Assembly (NCBI RefSeq): GCF_000697965.2
Contig: NZ_CP015881.1
Span: 806,001 to 870,000, forward strand
Length of the DNA: 64,000 bases
Direction: 5' to 3'
From: Ensifer adhaerens
GTDB lineage: Bacteria > Pseudomonadota > Alphaproteobacteria > Rhizobiales > Rhizobiaceae
How positions within the stretch are numbered: the stretch's first letter is position 1; every line of letters begins with the position of its first letter. This document shows positions 26,767-35,525 of the stretch, one piece after another. The notes below the pieces were generated by a model. It worked only from the letters and a program-made list of their open reading frames with translations, was not told the DNA's origin and did not search any database. The position numbers and the translations under genes were made by a program.

Positions 26767-27375
26767 CTAGACGTATTTCGACGCGAGAAGTGCTGCGATC
26801 TCCGCCTGACAGTTCACGAGCGGACGTGTGTGCTGATTGGCTTTTGCCATCGCCATCGCGCCGGAATAGGCGGAGATGATCAGGGTGGCGAGGCTGTCGG
26901 GTTGAATGCCTGCGACGCGCTTCAGGCGGATGTCTTCCTGGAATCGCGCCGCGAGCGCTTCTTCCCAAGCCTCAAAAATTGCACCCAGCGCCTGCTGCAT
27001 CTCGTCATCATGCCTGGAGACTTCGATCGCCATATTGTTCAGCGGGCAGCCGGAGACGGAGCCGTTTTCGGAGAGCTCGCTGATGATCTCGGTGAAGATC
27101 TGATCGATCGCTGTGGGTGTATCGCTAGAGGTACGCAGCGGGTCGATCCACGTTTGCCGCACCGCTACGGCGACGCGGTCGCGGATAACCGCCAATCCAA
27201 GTTCCCGTTTGGCCGGAAAGTGATGGGCCATAGCGCCTCCTGAGACGGATGCCTTCGCGCGCAATTCCTGCATTCCCGTCGCGAGATATCCTTGGGTGAC
27301 AAAGGCCTGGTAGGCCGCATCGACGATCCTGCGGCGCACCGCTTGAGGATCGTTGGTTCTTTTGTGTTCGCTCAT
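26767..27375 (-). CDS. TetR-family regulator, LmrA/YxaF-like
   Basis: TetR repressor of 202 residues with helix-turn-helix YLATGMQELRAKASVSGGAMAHHF at residues 30-53. The C-terminal domain has GCPLNNMAIEVS near residue 110, characteristic of the LmrA/YxaF group. It is divergent from a NIPSNAP-family gene with 98 bp between the starts, where two matching inverted repeats lie on that gene's promoter. It should repress the NIPSNAP gene until an unknown effector binds. Confidence 0.88.
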   Translation of the reverse strand: MSEHKRTNDPQAVRRRIVDAAYQAFVTQGYLATGMQELRAKASVSGGAMAHHFPAKRELGLAVIRDRVAVAVRQTWIDPLRTSSDTPTAIDQIFTEIISELSENGSVSGCPLNNMAIEVSRHDDEMQQALGAIFEAWEEALAARFQEDIRLKRVAGIQPDSLATLIISAYSGAMAMAKANQHTRPLVNCQAEIAALLASKYV

Positions 27376-27409
27376 GACCGCCGCCTGAAAAATCGTTCGC
27401 CATAGTGCC

Positions 27410-27463
27410 TTGACAAAACAGGTCGATCAACCTGTTATTAGAAACAGGACAATGGACCTGTTT
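27410..27463 (+). promoter_or_regulatory. sigma-70 promoter with two TetR-type operators
   Basis: The -35 box TTGACA (27410-27415) and -10 box TGTTAT (27433-27438) are 17 bp apart. Operator 1, AAACAGG-N8-CCTGTTA (27416-27437), fills the spacer and -10 box; operator 2, AAACAGG-N8-CCTGTTT (27442-27463), lies just downstream, centred 26 bp away. The shared AACAGG-N8-CCTGTT consensus and its placement predict direct repression by the adjacent TetR protein. Confidence 0.75.
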
Positions 27464-27473
27464 TGGAGGATTC

Positions 27474-28196
27474 ATGGAACCGCACGCCGTTTACGAACTT
27501 CGCCGCTACCGACTTCATCCCGGCGGAAGGGATCGCCTGATCGACTTGTTTGACCGCGAATTCGTTGAACCGCAGGAAGCGCTCGGAATGCGTCTTGAAG
27601 GCGAATTCCGCGACTGCGACGATCCCGACGCCTTCGTCTGGGTACGTTCCTTTGCCGATATGCCAACGCGAACCGACGCGTTGGCGGCCTTTTATTCGGG
27701 CCCGGTTTGGAAGGACCATGGGTCTCGCGCCAACGAGACGATGCTCAACTCGGACAATGTGTTGCTGGTCAAGCCAGTCGCTGGCACGCAGCCGTTTCCT
27801 CACAACCTTGCAAGGGAGCAAGAGGCACAATCGACCAGAGGTGTCGTCACCGTGAACCTCTGCTCGCTGGCGCCCGGCACGGAGGACCGTTTCGCTGCAT
27901 TCTTCATCGCCGAGGCACTGCCGATCCTCGAAGACGCCGGTGCTCGCATCGACGCGGTGTTCGTTACCGAACGCAGCGCAAACGCCTTCCCGAGGCTCCC
28001 CGTCCGTGAGGGCGAAACGGTGTTTATCTGGTTTGAAATGCATGAGGACGACGACGGCCTTTCACGGCATCGGGAGCAACTGAACAAGGACGTCAGATGG
28101 ACCAGTGAGGTCTTTCCTCGAATGGATAGCCAGTGCTGGCGAAGGATCGAGGTTTCTCGGCTGACCCCGACGTCGCGATCGCTTTGCACCTTGTAG
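27474..28196 (+). CDS. NIPSNAP-family protein
   Basis: Protein of 240 residues with two ferredoxin-like alpha/beta-barrel halves. The first begins with YELRRYRLHPGGRDRLIDLFDREF, the NIPSNAP signature, and contains WVRSFADM and FYSGPVWKDH. Bacterial NIPSNAP proteins are small cytoplasmic dimers of uncertain function, often induced by xenobiotics. The promoter carries two operators for the divergent TetR regulator. GGAGGA at 27465-27470 supports the start. Confidence 0.82.
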   Translation: MEPHAVYELRRYRLHPGGRDRLIDLFDREFVEPQEALGMRLEGEFRDCDDPDAFVWVRSFADMPTRTDALAAFYSGPVWKDHGSRANETMLNSDNVLLVKPVAGTQPFPHNLAREQEAQSTRGVVTVNLCSLAPGTEDRFAAFFIAEALPILEDAGARIDAVFVTERSANAFPRLPVREGETVFIWFEMHEDDDGLSRHREQLNKDVRWTSEVFPRMDSQCWRRIEVSRLTPTSRSLCTL

Positions 28197-28238
28197 CTGG
28201 CGCCCATACACGACGGATGGGTACGAACGCACCCACAG

Positions 28239-28261
28239 CCGCCAGGAACGCATCCTGGCGG
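28239..28261. terminator. hairpin after the NIPSNAP gene
   Basis: Perfect 9-bp arms CCGCCAGGA (28239-28247) and TCCTGGCGG (28253-28261) around a 5-nt loop, 43 bp after the stop codon. No U-tract follows, so it is a probable but unproven terminator. Confidence 0.5.
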
Positions 28262-28308
28262 AACCAAACCAGCCTCCAAACGTTGTATTGGGTTAGGGGA
28301 GGCACGGA

Positions 28309-28497
28309 ATGAAACACGCGGATGTTCGAACAGTCGCCAACTCCCAGATCAGACATATCTGGGACGTCGCGGATTATTGCCGGCGGACCGGTATTCACAA
28401 AACCGAAGAGCAGCGCCTGATCAAGATGCTTGGTAGACAGGCAACCAGCCACGAGCTCCAGATGAACATCGTGCGCGTTCAGACGCGTATCCGCTGA
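28309..28497 (+). CDS. small conserved-looking hypothetical protein, 62 residues
   Basis: Short basic protein with no signal peptide or membrane segment. A GGGGAGG site lies 7 nt before the ATG. The composition is balanced and helix-rich (IRHIWDVADYCRRTG; EEQRLIKMLGRQATSHELQMN), and the QRLIKMLGRQAT stretch looks like conserved small rhizobial proteins of unknown function. It is flanked by a hairpin upstream and a convergent L,D-transpeptidase gene downstream. No function is proposed. Confidence 0.6.
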   Translation: MKHADVRTVANSQIRHIWDVADYCRRTGIHKTEEQRLIKMLGRQATSHELQMNIVRVQTRIR

Positions 28498-28592
28498 AGC
28501 TTCGACATGGGAATTGCGCGAGCGGTCACCGCGTGATCGGTGGCCGGTTTCGACTTCTGCCCGTTCAGAAATTCCTAAACGTCTTCGCTACC

Positions 28593-29570
28593 TTAGTCGA
28601 CGAACTCGACAATCACGCCAGGCTTGACCATCCCCGCCAACTCCTCCGCATCCCAGTTGGTCAGGCGAACGCATCCGTGCGATCCCGACTTGTCGATCAT
28701 CGACGGCTCCGGCGTGCCGTGAATTCCGTAGGTGGGCTTCGAGAGATCGATCCAGACCGTGCCGACCGGACCGTTCGGACCGCCCGGCAAGGTCAAGATC
28801 TTTCGGTTGTCGCCCTGCTTGAAGTTGATCTTGGGATTGTAGACATAGGGCGGCATTCGGGCGACGCCTTTGACCTTGTGCGTTCCCGAAGGAGATGGCG
28901 TCTCCCGGCTGCCGATCGTTGCCGGATAGGCTGCGATCAGCGTATCGTCGGCGCCAAGTGCCACGATTTGACCGGTGCGCCGGTGCGCTTCAATGCGCTT
29001 GACCGTTCCCTGCGTCGATGGACCTGGGTTCACAACGGAAACCGTGTCACCGACCGAGAACGCCGAAGTCTGATTGAGCGCCTTGAGAAGGTCGATATCC
29101 ATGTGGAAGCGCTCCGCCAGCTTCTCGGCGACGCTCGTGTATCCGAGCTGAGCCATCTTCGCCTGCTCGGAGTAGTCTTCGGGGATCTCAGAGACCAATC
29201 CTTGAGCATCGTCTTCGGAGATGACGTAGGGCTCGACCACTGTCGTCTGCTCCGGCAGTCGCCCGATGACTTCGGCGTCCAATGTTCCGTCAGCGGACAG
29301 GCCTTGCATGGTCTCGAAGGCGGCGATCGCCTTGGCGACATTCTCACCGGCGAAACCGTCGATCACACCGGGCGACGCCCCCGCCCGATCGAGAAGCACC
29401 TGGAGCCGGACGATGGCGGGGTCTGGCTTGTCCGAGGTCTCGGTCGTCCGTTCCAACAATGTGGGTGTAATCGATGCACCGTCGATGGCGTCTGGCTGAA
29501 GCGTCTGGGCATTGGCCAGCGCGGCGGGGGATAGCAGCATCAGCGCCGCCAATGGAACCTTGTTTTTCAT
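28593..29570 (-). CDS. L,D-transpeptidase (YkuD) with peptidoglycan-binding domain
   Basis: Cell-wall enzyme of 325 residues that cross-links peptidoglycan or attaches proteins to it. Signal peptide at residues 1-21 (ALANAQ), then a PG_binding_1-like module (LQVLLDRAGASPGVIDGFAGENVAKAI, residues 57-83), then a LysM-like stretch (VAEKLAERFHMDIDLLKALN). The C-terminal YkuD domain carries the catalytic signature HGTPEP...SHGCVRL near residues 280-303, with Cys as nucleophile. Periplasmic; single gene. Confidence 0.93.
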   Translation of the reverse strand: MKNKVPLAALMLLSPAALANAQTLQPDAIDGASITPTLLERTTETSDKPDPAIVRLQVLLDRAGASPGVIDGFAGENVAKAIAAFETMQGLSADGTLDAEVIGRLPEQTTVVEPYVISEDDAQGLVSEIPEDYSEQAKMAQLGYTSVAEKLAERFHMDIDLLKALNQTSAFSVGDTVSVVNPGPSTQGTVKRIEAHRRTGQIVALGADDTLIAAYPATIGSRETPSPSGTHKVKGVARMPPYVYNPKINFKQGDNRKILTLPGGPNGPVGTVWIDLSKPTYGIHGTPEPSMIDKSGSHGCVRLTNWDAEELAGMVKPGVIVEFVD

Positions 29571-29744
29571 GATCTCTCAATCGATCAGCCCCTGATTTGT
29601 TCCCGCCTCGCGGCGCCAAGATGCTGCTTTCTCAGGTGCAAACGGCATTGACCTTGCGGCTTTTTCGCCGCCGCCAATCGGCCCCAGGCCGAGCCTAGAT
29701 CCGTGGCCCCATAGGCGCACCGACCTCGTGTCAGAGAAAGTCTC

Positions 29745-29800
29745 TTGACAGAACACGAAAGTCGAAATCTTATTGTAAAGCGTTTTAGTAAATCGGTTTA
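29745..29800 (+). promoter_or_regulatory. lacI-like promoter with tandem operators
   Basis: TTGACA (29745-29750) and TCTTAT (29768-29773) form a 17-bp-spaced promoter. Two LacI-type palindromes with central CG follow: TAAAGCGTTTTA (29776-29787) and TAAATCGGTTTA (29789-29800), centred 13 bp apart over the expected transcription start. The outer TTGTAAA and TTTACAA also mirror each other. This predicts autorepression of the regulator and the transporter operon behind it. Confidence 0.7.
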
Positions 29801-29823
29801 CAACGGCAGGGGATGGAGCCAAG

Positions 29824-30846
29824 GTGACCACACGACGCGTCACAGGTCTGAAGGATGTAGCCCGAGCTGCCGGTGTTTCCGTGACAACGGTCTCGCGCCT
29901 GCTGAACGGATCGCTCGACCTGCCTTTCGAAACGAAGAAGCGGATCTCGGATGCGATCCGCGACCTCAATTACCAGCCCAACCCGCATGCCCGCCGGCTC
30001 AGCCGCGGTCGTTCCGAGACGATCGGTCTTGTCGTTCCCGATATCGCCAACCCCTTCTTCGCGACGCTCGTGGCAGCTGTCGAAGAAGAGGCGGATACCC
30101 GCGGGCTTGCCGTCTCGCTTTACGCCACCCTGAACCGGGCCGGTCGCGAGGTCGCCTATCTCCAGCTGATCGAACGCAATCACGTCGATGGCCTGATCTT
30201 CGTCACCAACCACCCGGACGACGGTCAACTCGCCACGTTGATAAACCGCACCGGCAAAGTCGTGATCGCCGACGAAGACGTTCCCGGCGCGCAGGCGCCC
30301 AAGCTCTTCTGCGATAACGAGCTGGGCGGAGCGCTCGCAGGCCGGCATCTGGCGGAATTCGGGCACAGGGATGTGCTGTTCGTCGGCGGCCCGCAAGCGA
30401 TGATCAGTTCGCGTCGGCGCTCCAACGGTCTTGAGCGGACGCTGCGCGACGCGTTCGGCGAGGATATCCGTCTTTTAAAATACGCCGGTGACTACACCGT
30501 GGCCTTCGGTCGGCAGGCGGCGAAGCGCTTCATCGAGGAAGGTCGCCCGGCAACGGCGATCTTCGCCAGCTCGGACGAAATCGCCATCGGCATGATCGAG
30601 GTCTTCCGGGACCAGGGGGTTTCGATCCCGGACGATGTTTCGGTCATCGGCTTTGACGACGTCGGCCCGCTCCATCTTTTCGGTCCGCCTATGACCGCCA
30701 TTCGCCAGCCGGTCCGCGCGATCGGCGGGCGTGCCCTCTCCCTTCTTCTCGAAACAAACTGGCAGGGCAAACAGGCTCTCGTCGAAGAGCTCCTGCCAGT
30801 CGAAATCGTCGTGCGGAAATCCGTTGCTCCGCCTGCGAAACGATAA
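29824..30846 (+). CDS. LacI-family transcriptional regulator
   Basis: LacI/GalR regulator of 340 residues. The headpiece (LKDVARAAGVSVTTVSRLLNG, residues 8-28, hinge near 50) is followed by a periplasmic-binding-like effector domain (GLVVPDIANPFFATLVAAVEE; IGFDDVGPLHLF). It starts at GTG and lies only 34 bp before the binding-protein gene, so it is probably the first gene of the operon it controls. The effector is expected to be the imported compound or a metabolite of it. Confidence 0.92.
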   Translation: MTTRRVTGLKDVARAAGVSVTTVSRLLNGSLDLPFETKKRISDAIRDLNYQPNPHARRLSRGRSETIGLVVPDIANPFFATLVAAVEEEADTRGLAVSLYATLNRAGREVAYLQLIERNHVDGLIFVTNHPDDGQLATLINRTGKVVIADEDVPGAQAPKLFCDNELGGALAGRHLAEFGHRDVLFVGGPQAMISSRRRSNGLERTLRDAFGEDIRLLKYAGDYTVAFGRQAAKRFIEEGRPATAIFASSDEIAIGMIEVFRDQGVSIPDDVSVIGFDDVGPLHLFGPPMTAIRQPVRAIGGRALSLLLETNWQGKQALVEELLPVEIVVRKSVAPPAKR

Positions 30847-30880
30847 ATCACGCAATGGAGAACCAACAGAGGATGAGAAC

Positions 30881-31837
30881 ATGAACTGGAATTTGAAACG
30901 CAGGACTTTAGTCGCCACGCTTGGTTTCACGGCATTGACGACCCTCGGCGCTGCTCTCTCGCCGGCCCTTGCCGCCGAAAAGACCTTTGCACTCGTGCAA
31001 ATCAACCAGCAGGCGCTTTTCTTCAATCAGATGAACGAAGGCGCGCAGAAGGCGGCCGACGCTGCCGGCGCGAAGCTCGTCATCTTCAATGCCAACAACG
31101 ACCCGGCCGCGCAGAACAGTGCGATCGAAACCTACATCCAGCAGAAGGTCGATGGCATCGCCGTCGTCGCAATCGACGTCAACGGCATCATGCCGGCGGT
31201 CAACCAGGCAGCCGAAGCCGGGATCCCCGTCGTCGCCATCGATGCGATCCTTCCGGAAGGCCCGCAGAAGGCGCAGATCGGCGTCGACAACGCAACGGCC
31301 GGCGCCGACATGGGCAAGTTCTTCCTCGAATACATCAAGGCCAACGCCGATGGCAAAGCCAAGATCGGTGTCGTCGGCGCGCTGAACTCCTTCATTCAGA
31401 ACGTTCGCCAGGAGGGATTTGAAAAGACCATCAAGGATGTCGACGGTATCAGCTCGGCCGGCGTCGTCGATGGACAGAACGTGCAGGACAACGCGCTCGC
31501 TGCCGCCGAGAACCTGATTACCGGCAATCCCGACCTGACCGCAATCTATGCGACCGGCGAGCCGGCCCTGATGGGTGCCATCGCCGCGGTCGAAAGCCAG
31601 AGCAAGCAGGATAGCGTGAAGGTCTTCGGTTGGGACCTGACGGCCCAGGCGATCGCCGGCATCGACGCCGGCTACGTCACCGCCGTGATCCAGCAGGACC
31701 CGGCTGCCATGGGTGCCGCTGCCGTCGACGCCTTGAAGAAGGTCTCCGACGGCGGCAGCGTCGAAAAGACCATCGCCGTGCCGGTAACGATCGTCACCAA
31801 GGACAACGTCGAGCCATATCGGGCGATCTTCAAATGA
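30881..31837 (+). CDS. CUT2 sugar-type ABC transporter substrate-binding protein
   Basis: Ribose/fructose-class periplasmic binding protein of 318 residues (Peripla_BP_4 fold). Signal peptide at residues 1-31 (SPALAAEK). Conserved CUT2 features include ALFFNQMNEGAQKAADAAGAKL, NNDPAAQNSAIETYIQQKVDGI and a VFGWDLTAQAI stretch near the C-terminus. Ligands in this class are pentoses, hexoses, polyols or nucleosides. The stop overlaps the ATG of the ATPase gene by 4 nt. Confidence 0.92.
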   Translation: MNWNLKRRTLVATLGFTALTTLGAALSPALAAEKTFALVQINQQALFFNQMNEGAQKAADAAGAKLVIFNANNDPAAQNSAIETYIQQKVDGIAVVAIDVNGIMPAVNQAAEAGIPVVAIDAILPEGPQKAQIGVDNATAGADMGKFFLEYIKANADGKAKIGVVGALNSFIQNVRQEGFEKTIKDVDGISSAGVVDGQNVQDNALAAAENLITGNPDLTAIYATGEPALMGAIAAVESQSKQDSVKVFGWDLTAQAIAGIDAGYVTAVIQQDPAAMGAAAVDALKKVSDGGSVEKTIAVPVTIVTKDNVEPYRAIFK

Positions 31838-32640
31838 TGACGACTGAAAGACAGCATCCTCCCGCTGTCGCTGGTGTCGGGGGGGCTCTGCCCTCCCGCA
31901 CCGGTGTCAGTCCCCGCGTGTCCCTCAAAGGGATCGTCAAGACGTTCGGATCGCACCAGGCGCTGCGTGGCGTCGACCTCGACATCTATCCCGGCGAGTG
32001 CCTTGGCCTCGTCGGCGACAACGCCGCCGGCAAATCGACGCTGACCAAGGTCATCTCGGGCACCTACATTCCCGATGGCGGGACCATTACGCTGGAAGGC
32101 GAAGAGGTTCGGTTCTCAGGACCTGCGGACGCCCGTAACCGCAATATCGAAATGGTCTTTCAGGACCTGAGCCTTTGCGACCACATCGATGTGGTCGGCA
32201 ATCTTTTCCTCGGTCGAGAAATCAGCAAAGGGCCATTCCTCGATACGAGGACCATGCTCGAGGAAGCACGCAAGATGCTCGATGCGCTGGAAATCCGCAT
32301 TCCGCGTCTGACCGGCAAGGTCGCTCAGCTCTCGGGCGGACAGCGTCAGGCGATCGCGATCGCGCGCGCCGCTTCGTTCAATCCGAAAGTCCTGATCATG
32401 GACGAGCCCACCTCGGCGCTCGCCGTGGCGGAGGTCGAAGCCGTGCTCGCGCTGATCAACCGCGTCAAGGCAAAGGGCGTCTCGGTCATCCTGATCACCC
32501 ACCGTCTCCAAGACCTGTTCCGTGTCTGCGACCGCATTGCCGTGATGTACGAAGGCACCAAGGTCGCCGAGCGCGAAATCGGCAAGACCAACCTGGAAGA
32601 CCTCGTCAAGCTGATCGTCGGGGAAGGAGCCAAGCAATGA
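31834..32640 (+). CDS. CUT2-type ABC transporter ATP-binding protein, single domain
   Basis: ABC ATPase of 268 residues. Walker A is GDNAAGKST near residue 61, the signature LSGGQRQAIAIARA near 165, and Walker B LIMDEPTSAL near 187. Most CUT2 systems use a double-length ATPase (RbsA type); this one has a single domain, like FrcA of the rhizobial fructose transporter, so it should work as a homodimer. Coupled at both ends by 4-nt overlaps to the binding protein and permease genes. Confidence 0.93.
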   Translation: MMTTERQHPPAVAGVGGALPSRTGVSPRVSLKGIVKTFGSHQALRGVDLDIYPGECLGLVGDNAAGKSTLTKVISGTYIPDGGTITLEGEEVRFSGPADARNRNIEMVFQDLSLCDHIDVVGNLFLGREISKGPFLDTRTMLEEARKMLDALEIRIPRLTGKVAQLSGGQRQAIAIARAASFNPKVLIMDEPTSALAVAEVEAVLALINRVKAKGVSVILITHRLQDLFRVCDRIAVMYEGTKVAEREIGKTNLEDLVKLIVGEGAKQ

Positions 32641-33635
32641 CGGCCTATACCGAACGTGCGAAAGGCTCGCCGGCGGCAGACTTCCTTTCGGAAAACGCCC
32701 AGGTCCTGTCGATCGCCTTTTTCTTCCTGGCCTGCGTCGTCTTTTTCGCGGCCACGACCGATACCTTCATGACGCTCGGCAACATTCTGAACGTCATCCG
32801 CCAGGCAGCGCCGATTCTCATCGTCGCCGTTGCGATGACGCTCGTCATCATCACCGGCGGCATCGACCTCTCTGTCGGCTCGCAGGTCGCCCTGGTCAAT
32901 GCGGTTGCGGCCATTGTCTTAGCGATGGGCTATCCCTGGCCTCTCGTCGTCGTCGCGATGCTCTTCTTCGGCGCCTTTCTCGGCTTCGTGCAGGGATGGT
33001 TCACCGCCTATCAGGGTATTCCGGCCTTCATTGTCACACTTGCCGGCCTGTCGATCCTGCGCGGCTTGGCGCTCTATCTGACGCAAGGGTACTCGATCCC
33101 GATCAAGGACGCTCCCGGTTTCTTCATGCTCGGCCGCGGCGAATTGCTGGGCGTTCCGATGCCTGCGCTTATCGCGGTTGCGGTCGCGGTGGCCGGTTAT
33201 GTCGTCATATCCTCCACCAAATACGGCCGCCAGGTCGTCGCCGTCGGGTCCAACATGGAAGCGGCTCGCCGCGTCGGCATGCCGGCGAAATGGGTGATCG
33301 CCTCGGTCTATATGATCGCCGGCGTTGCCTGCGCCCTTGCTGGCCTATTGATCGCCGCGCGCCTCGGCTCCGGCTCTTCGAATGCGGCCGTCGGCTTCGA
33401 GCTTCAGGTTATCGCCGCCGTAGTGCTGGGCGGGACATCGCTGATGGGGGGGCGCGGCACGATCCTCGGGACCGTGCTCGGCACGATGACGATTGCGGTC
33501 ATTGGCAACGGCCTGATCCTCATGCATATCTCGCCGTTCTTCACGCAGATTGTTACCGGCGCGATCATTCTCGTTGCGATCTGGCTCAACACCCGGATCT
33601 TCACCGCCAACTTTCGCTTCGGCGGCAAGAGATGA
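32637..33635 (+). CDS. CUT2-type ABC transporter permease
   Basis: Permease of 332 residues with eight to ten membrane helices (BPD_transp_2 family, RbsC/FrcC-like). The family motif ITGGIDLSVGSQVALVNA lies near residue 80 and VGSNMEAARRVGMPAKWV near 205 forms the coupling helix region. It completes an importer with the two preceding genes. Its stop overlaps the next ATG (ATGA), so uptake and the hydrolase are translated together. Confidence 0.93.
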   Translation: MTAYTERAKGSPAADFLSENAQVLSIAFFFLACVVFFAATTDTFMTLGNILNVIRQAAPILIVAVAMTLVIITGGIDLSVGSQVALVNAVAAIVLAMGYPWPLVVVAMLFFGAFLGFVQGWFTAYQGIPAFIVTLAGLSILRGLALYLTQGYSIPIKDAPGFFMLGRGELLGVPMPALIAVAVAVAGYVVISSTKYGRQVVAVGSNMEAARRVGMPAKWVIASVYMIAGVACALAGLLIAARLGSGSSNAAVGFELQVIAAVVLGGTSLMGGRGTILGTVLGTMTIAVIGNGLILMHISPFFTQIVTGAIILVAIWLNTRIFTANFRFGGKR

Positions 33636-34708
33636 CCGTCATGAGCAAGGAGCTGTCAGAAGGACATGTGCGGTCCGGCAAGGTGATGACGGTGAACGGC
33701 GCGATCGACGCGGATCAACTCGGCATCACACTGATGCACGAGCATATCCTCAACGATTGCCGCTGCTGGTGGAACGCACCGCAAACGAAGGAGCGTCAGT
33801 ATCTCGCCGAAGGCTTCGTCTGCATGGAGATCCTCGGCGAACTGCGCCAGGACCCATTCGTTAACAAGCACAACATCACGCTCGACGACGAACCCTTGGC
33901 GATCGCCGAGTTGCAGGCTTTCGCGACCGCAGGCGGCCGTACAGTCGTCGAACCTACCTGCAATGGCATCGGTCGAAACCCGCTCGCCTTACGGCGGATC
34001 TCCAAGGCGACGGGTCTCAATATCGTGATGGGGGCCGGATACTATCTTGCCTCCTCGCATCCGGCCGAGGTCGCCGACATGAGCGTCGACCAGATCGCCG
34101 ACGGCATCGTCCGCGAGGCCATCGACGGTGTCGACGGCACGGGCGTGAAAATCGGACTGATCGGCGAGATCGGCGTCTCCTCCGATTTCACCCGGGCCGA
34201 GGAGAAGTCCCTGCGTGGGGCCGCCCGGGCGCAGGTCCGGACCGGTTTGCCGCTGATGGCGCATCTGCCGGGCTGGTTCCGGCTCGGCCATCGGGTGCTC
34301 GATGTCGTCGCCGAGGAAGGGGCGGATCTGCGCCACACCGTGCTTTGTCACATGAACCCGTCCCACGACGATTTCTCCTATCAAAGCGAGCTCGCCGAAC
34401 GCGGTGCGTTCATCGAATACGACATGATCGGCATGGACTTCTTCTATGCCGATCAACAGGTACAGTGCCCGAGCGACGAAGAGGCAGCACGAGCGATCGC
34501 CAGGCTGGTGGACGCCGGCCACATGGACCGCATCCTGCTCTCGCACGATGTGTTCCTGAAGATGATGCTCAGCCACTACGGAGGCAACGGCTATGCCTAC
34601 GTCCTGCGCCACTTCCTGCCGCGTCTCAAACGACACGGGCTGGAGGACGGCGCGCTCGACAGAATGATGCGGGACAACCCCCGCTCGGTATTCCAAACCG
34701 GGGCCTGA
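33632..34708 (+). CDS. phosphotriesterase-family metal-dependent hydrolase
   Basis: TIM-barrel amidohydrolase of 358 residues, related to PHP/PTE proteins. Metal ligands are visible: H36 and H38 (LMHEHI), H211 (MAHLPGW), H240 (CHMNPSHDD) and D306 (LSHDVF). The bridging carbamylated Lys of true phosphotriesterase is replaced by E179 in GLIGEIG, as in E. coli PHP. PHP-like enzymes act as lactonases or esterases, not organophosphate hydrolases. Here it probably opens a lactone or ester formed in the pathway. A later ATG at 33641 is possible. Confidence 0.87.
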   Translation: MTVMSKELSEGHVRSGKVMTVNGAIDADQLGITLMHEHILNDCRCWWNAPQTKERQYLAEGFVCMEILGELRQDPFVNKHNITLDDEPLAIAELQAFATAGGRTVVEPTCNGIGRNPLALRRISKATGLNIVMGAGYYLASSHPAEVADMSVDQIADGIVREAIDGVDGTGVKIGLIGEIGVSSDFTRAEEKSLRGAARAQVRTGLPLMAHLPGWFRLGHRVLDVVAEEGADLRHTVLCHMNPSHDDFSYQSELAERGAFIEYDMIGMDFFYADQQVQCPSDEEAARAIARLVDAGHMDRILLSHDVFLKMMLSHYGGNGYAYVLRHFLPRLKRHGLEDGALDRMMRDNPRSVFQTGA

Positions 34709-34747
34709 TATCGGCTTCCAACGCAATTCAAGACAGACGGATTGACC

Positions 34748-35515
34748 ATGACAAAGAAAGTGCTTCTCGTCGGCGAGAGCTGGGTAAGCTCCGCCACCCA
34801 CTACAAGGGTTTCGACCAGTTCGGCAGCGTGACCTTCCATCTGGGCGCGGAACCGCTCGTCAAGGTGCTCAAGGACAGCGAGTTCGAGCTGACCTACATG
34901 ACCGCACACGACGCCGTGGACCAGTTCCCCTATGAAATGGCAGGCCTCGACCAATACGATGCGATCATCCTGTCGGATATCGGCGCCAACTCGCTGTTGC
35001 TGCCGCCGGCCGTATGGCTGCATTCGCGCACCGTTCCGAACCGGTTGAAGCTCATCAAGGCCTGGGTCGAAAAGGGCGGAGCGCTGCTGATGGTCGGCGG
35101 CTACTTCTCCTTCCAGGGTATCGACGGTAAGGCGCGCTGGCGCCGCACGGCTGTCGAAGACACGCTTCCGGTGACGTGCCTTCCCTATGACGACCGCGTC
35201 GAGATTCCCGAGGGCGCGGTTGCCGACGTCGTCAAGCCGGACCATCCGACCATGGCGGGGCTTTCGGGCAGCTGGCCGTTGCTTCTCGGCGTCAATGAAG
35301 TGGAGGTTCGCGATGGAGCCGAGGTCATCGCCCGGCTTCCCGAAGATCAGGGCGGACACCCGCTGCTCGTCCTAGGCGGCTTCGGCAAGGGCCGCACCGC
35401 CGCCTGGACGTCCGATATCGGGCCCCACTGGCTGTCGCCGGCATTCTGCGAGTGGGAAGGCTACGGCCGCCTCTGGAAGAACATCCTTGGGTGGATGACG
35501 GAAACGGCGCGCTAA
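34748..35515 (+). CDS. GATase1-like protein (putative glutamine amidotransferase, PF07090-type)
   Basis: Protein of 255 residues with a flavodoxin-like class I glutamine amidotransferase or ThuA-like fold: KKVLLVGESWVSSATHYKGFDQF at the start, DQYDAIILSDIGANS near 78, GGALLMVGGYFSFQGIDG near 115, and GFGKGRTAAWTSDIGPHW near 215. There is no obvious nucleophilic Cys in the usual GxCxG position, so it probably does not hydrolyse glutamine; related proteins are assigned to carbohydrate metabolism. I prefer the ATG at 34748 over a TTG at 34742. It ends at a strong convergent hairpin. Confidence 0.75.
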   Translation: MTKKVLLVGESWVSSATHYKGFDQFGSVTFHLGAEPLVKVLKDSEFELTYMTAHDAVDQFPYEMAGLDQYDAIILSDIGANSLLLPPAVWLHSRTVPNRLKLIKAWVEKGGALLMVGGYFSFQGIDGKARWRRTAVEDTLPVTCLPYDDRVEIPEGAVADVVKPDHPTMAGLSGSWPLLLGVNEVEVRDGAEVIARLPEDQGGHPLLVLGGFGKGRTAAWTSDIGPHWLSPAFCEWEGYGRLWKNILGWMTETAR

Positions 35516-35525
35516 CCGCAGCGAG

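Noticed and set aside
33989..35359. 456-residue minus-strand frame across the PTE and GATase1-like genes
   Set aside because: Antisense shadow with no domain; both plus-strand genes have conserved motifs and coupled starts.
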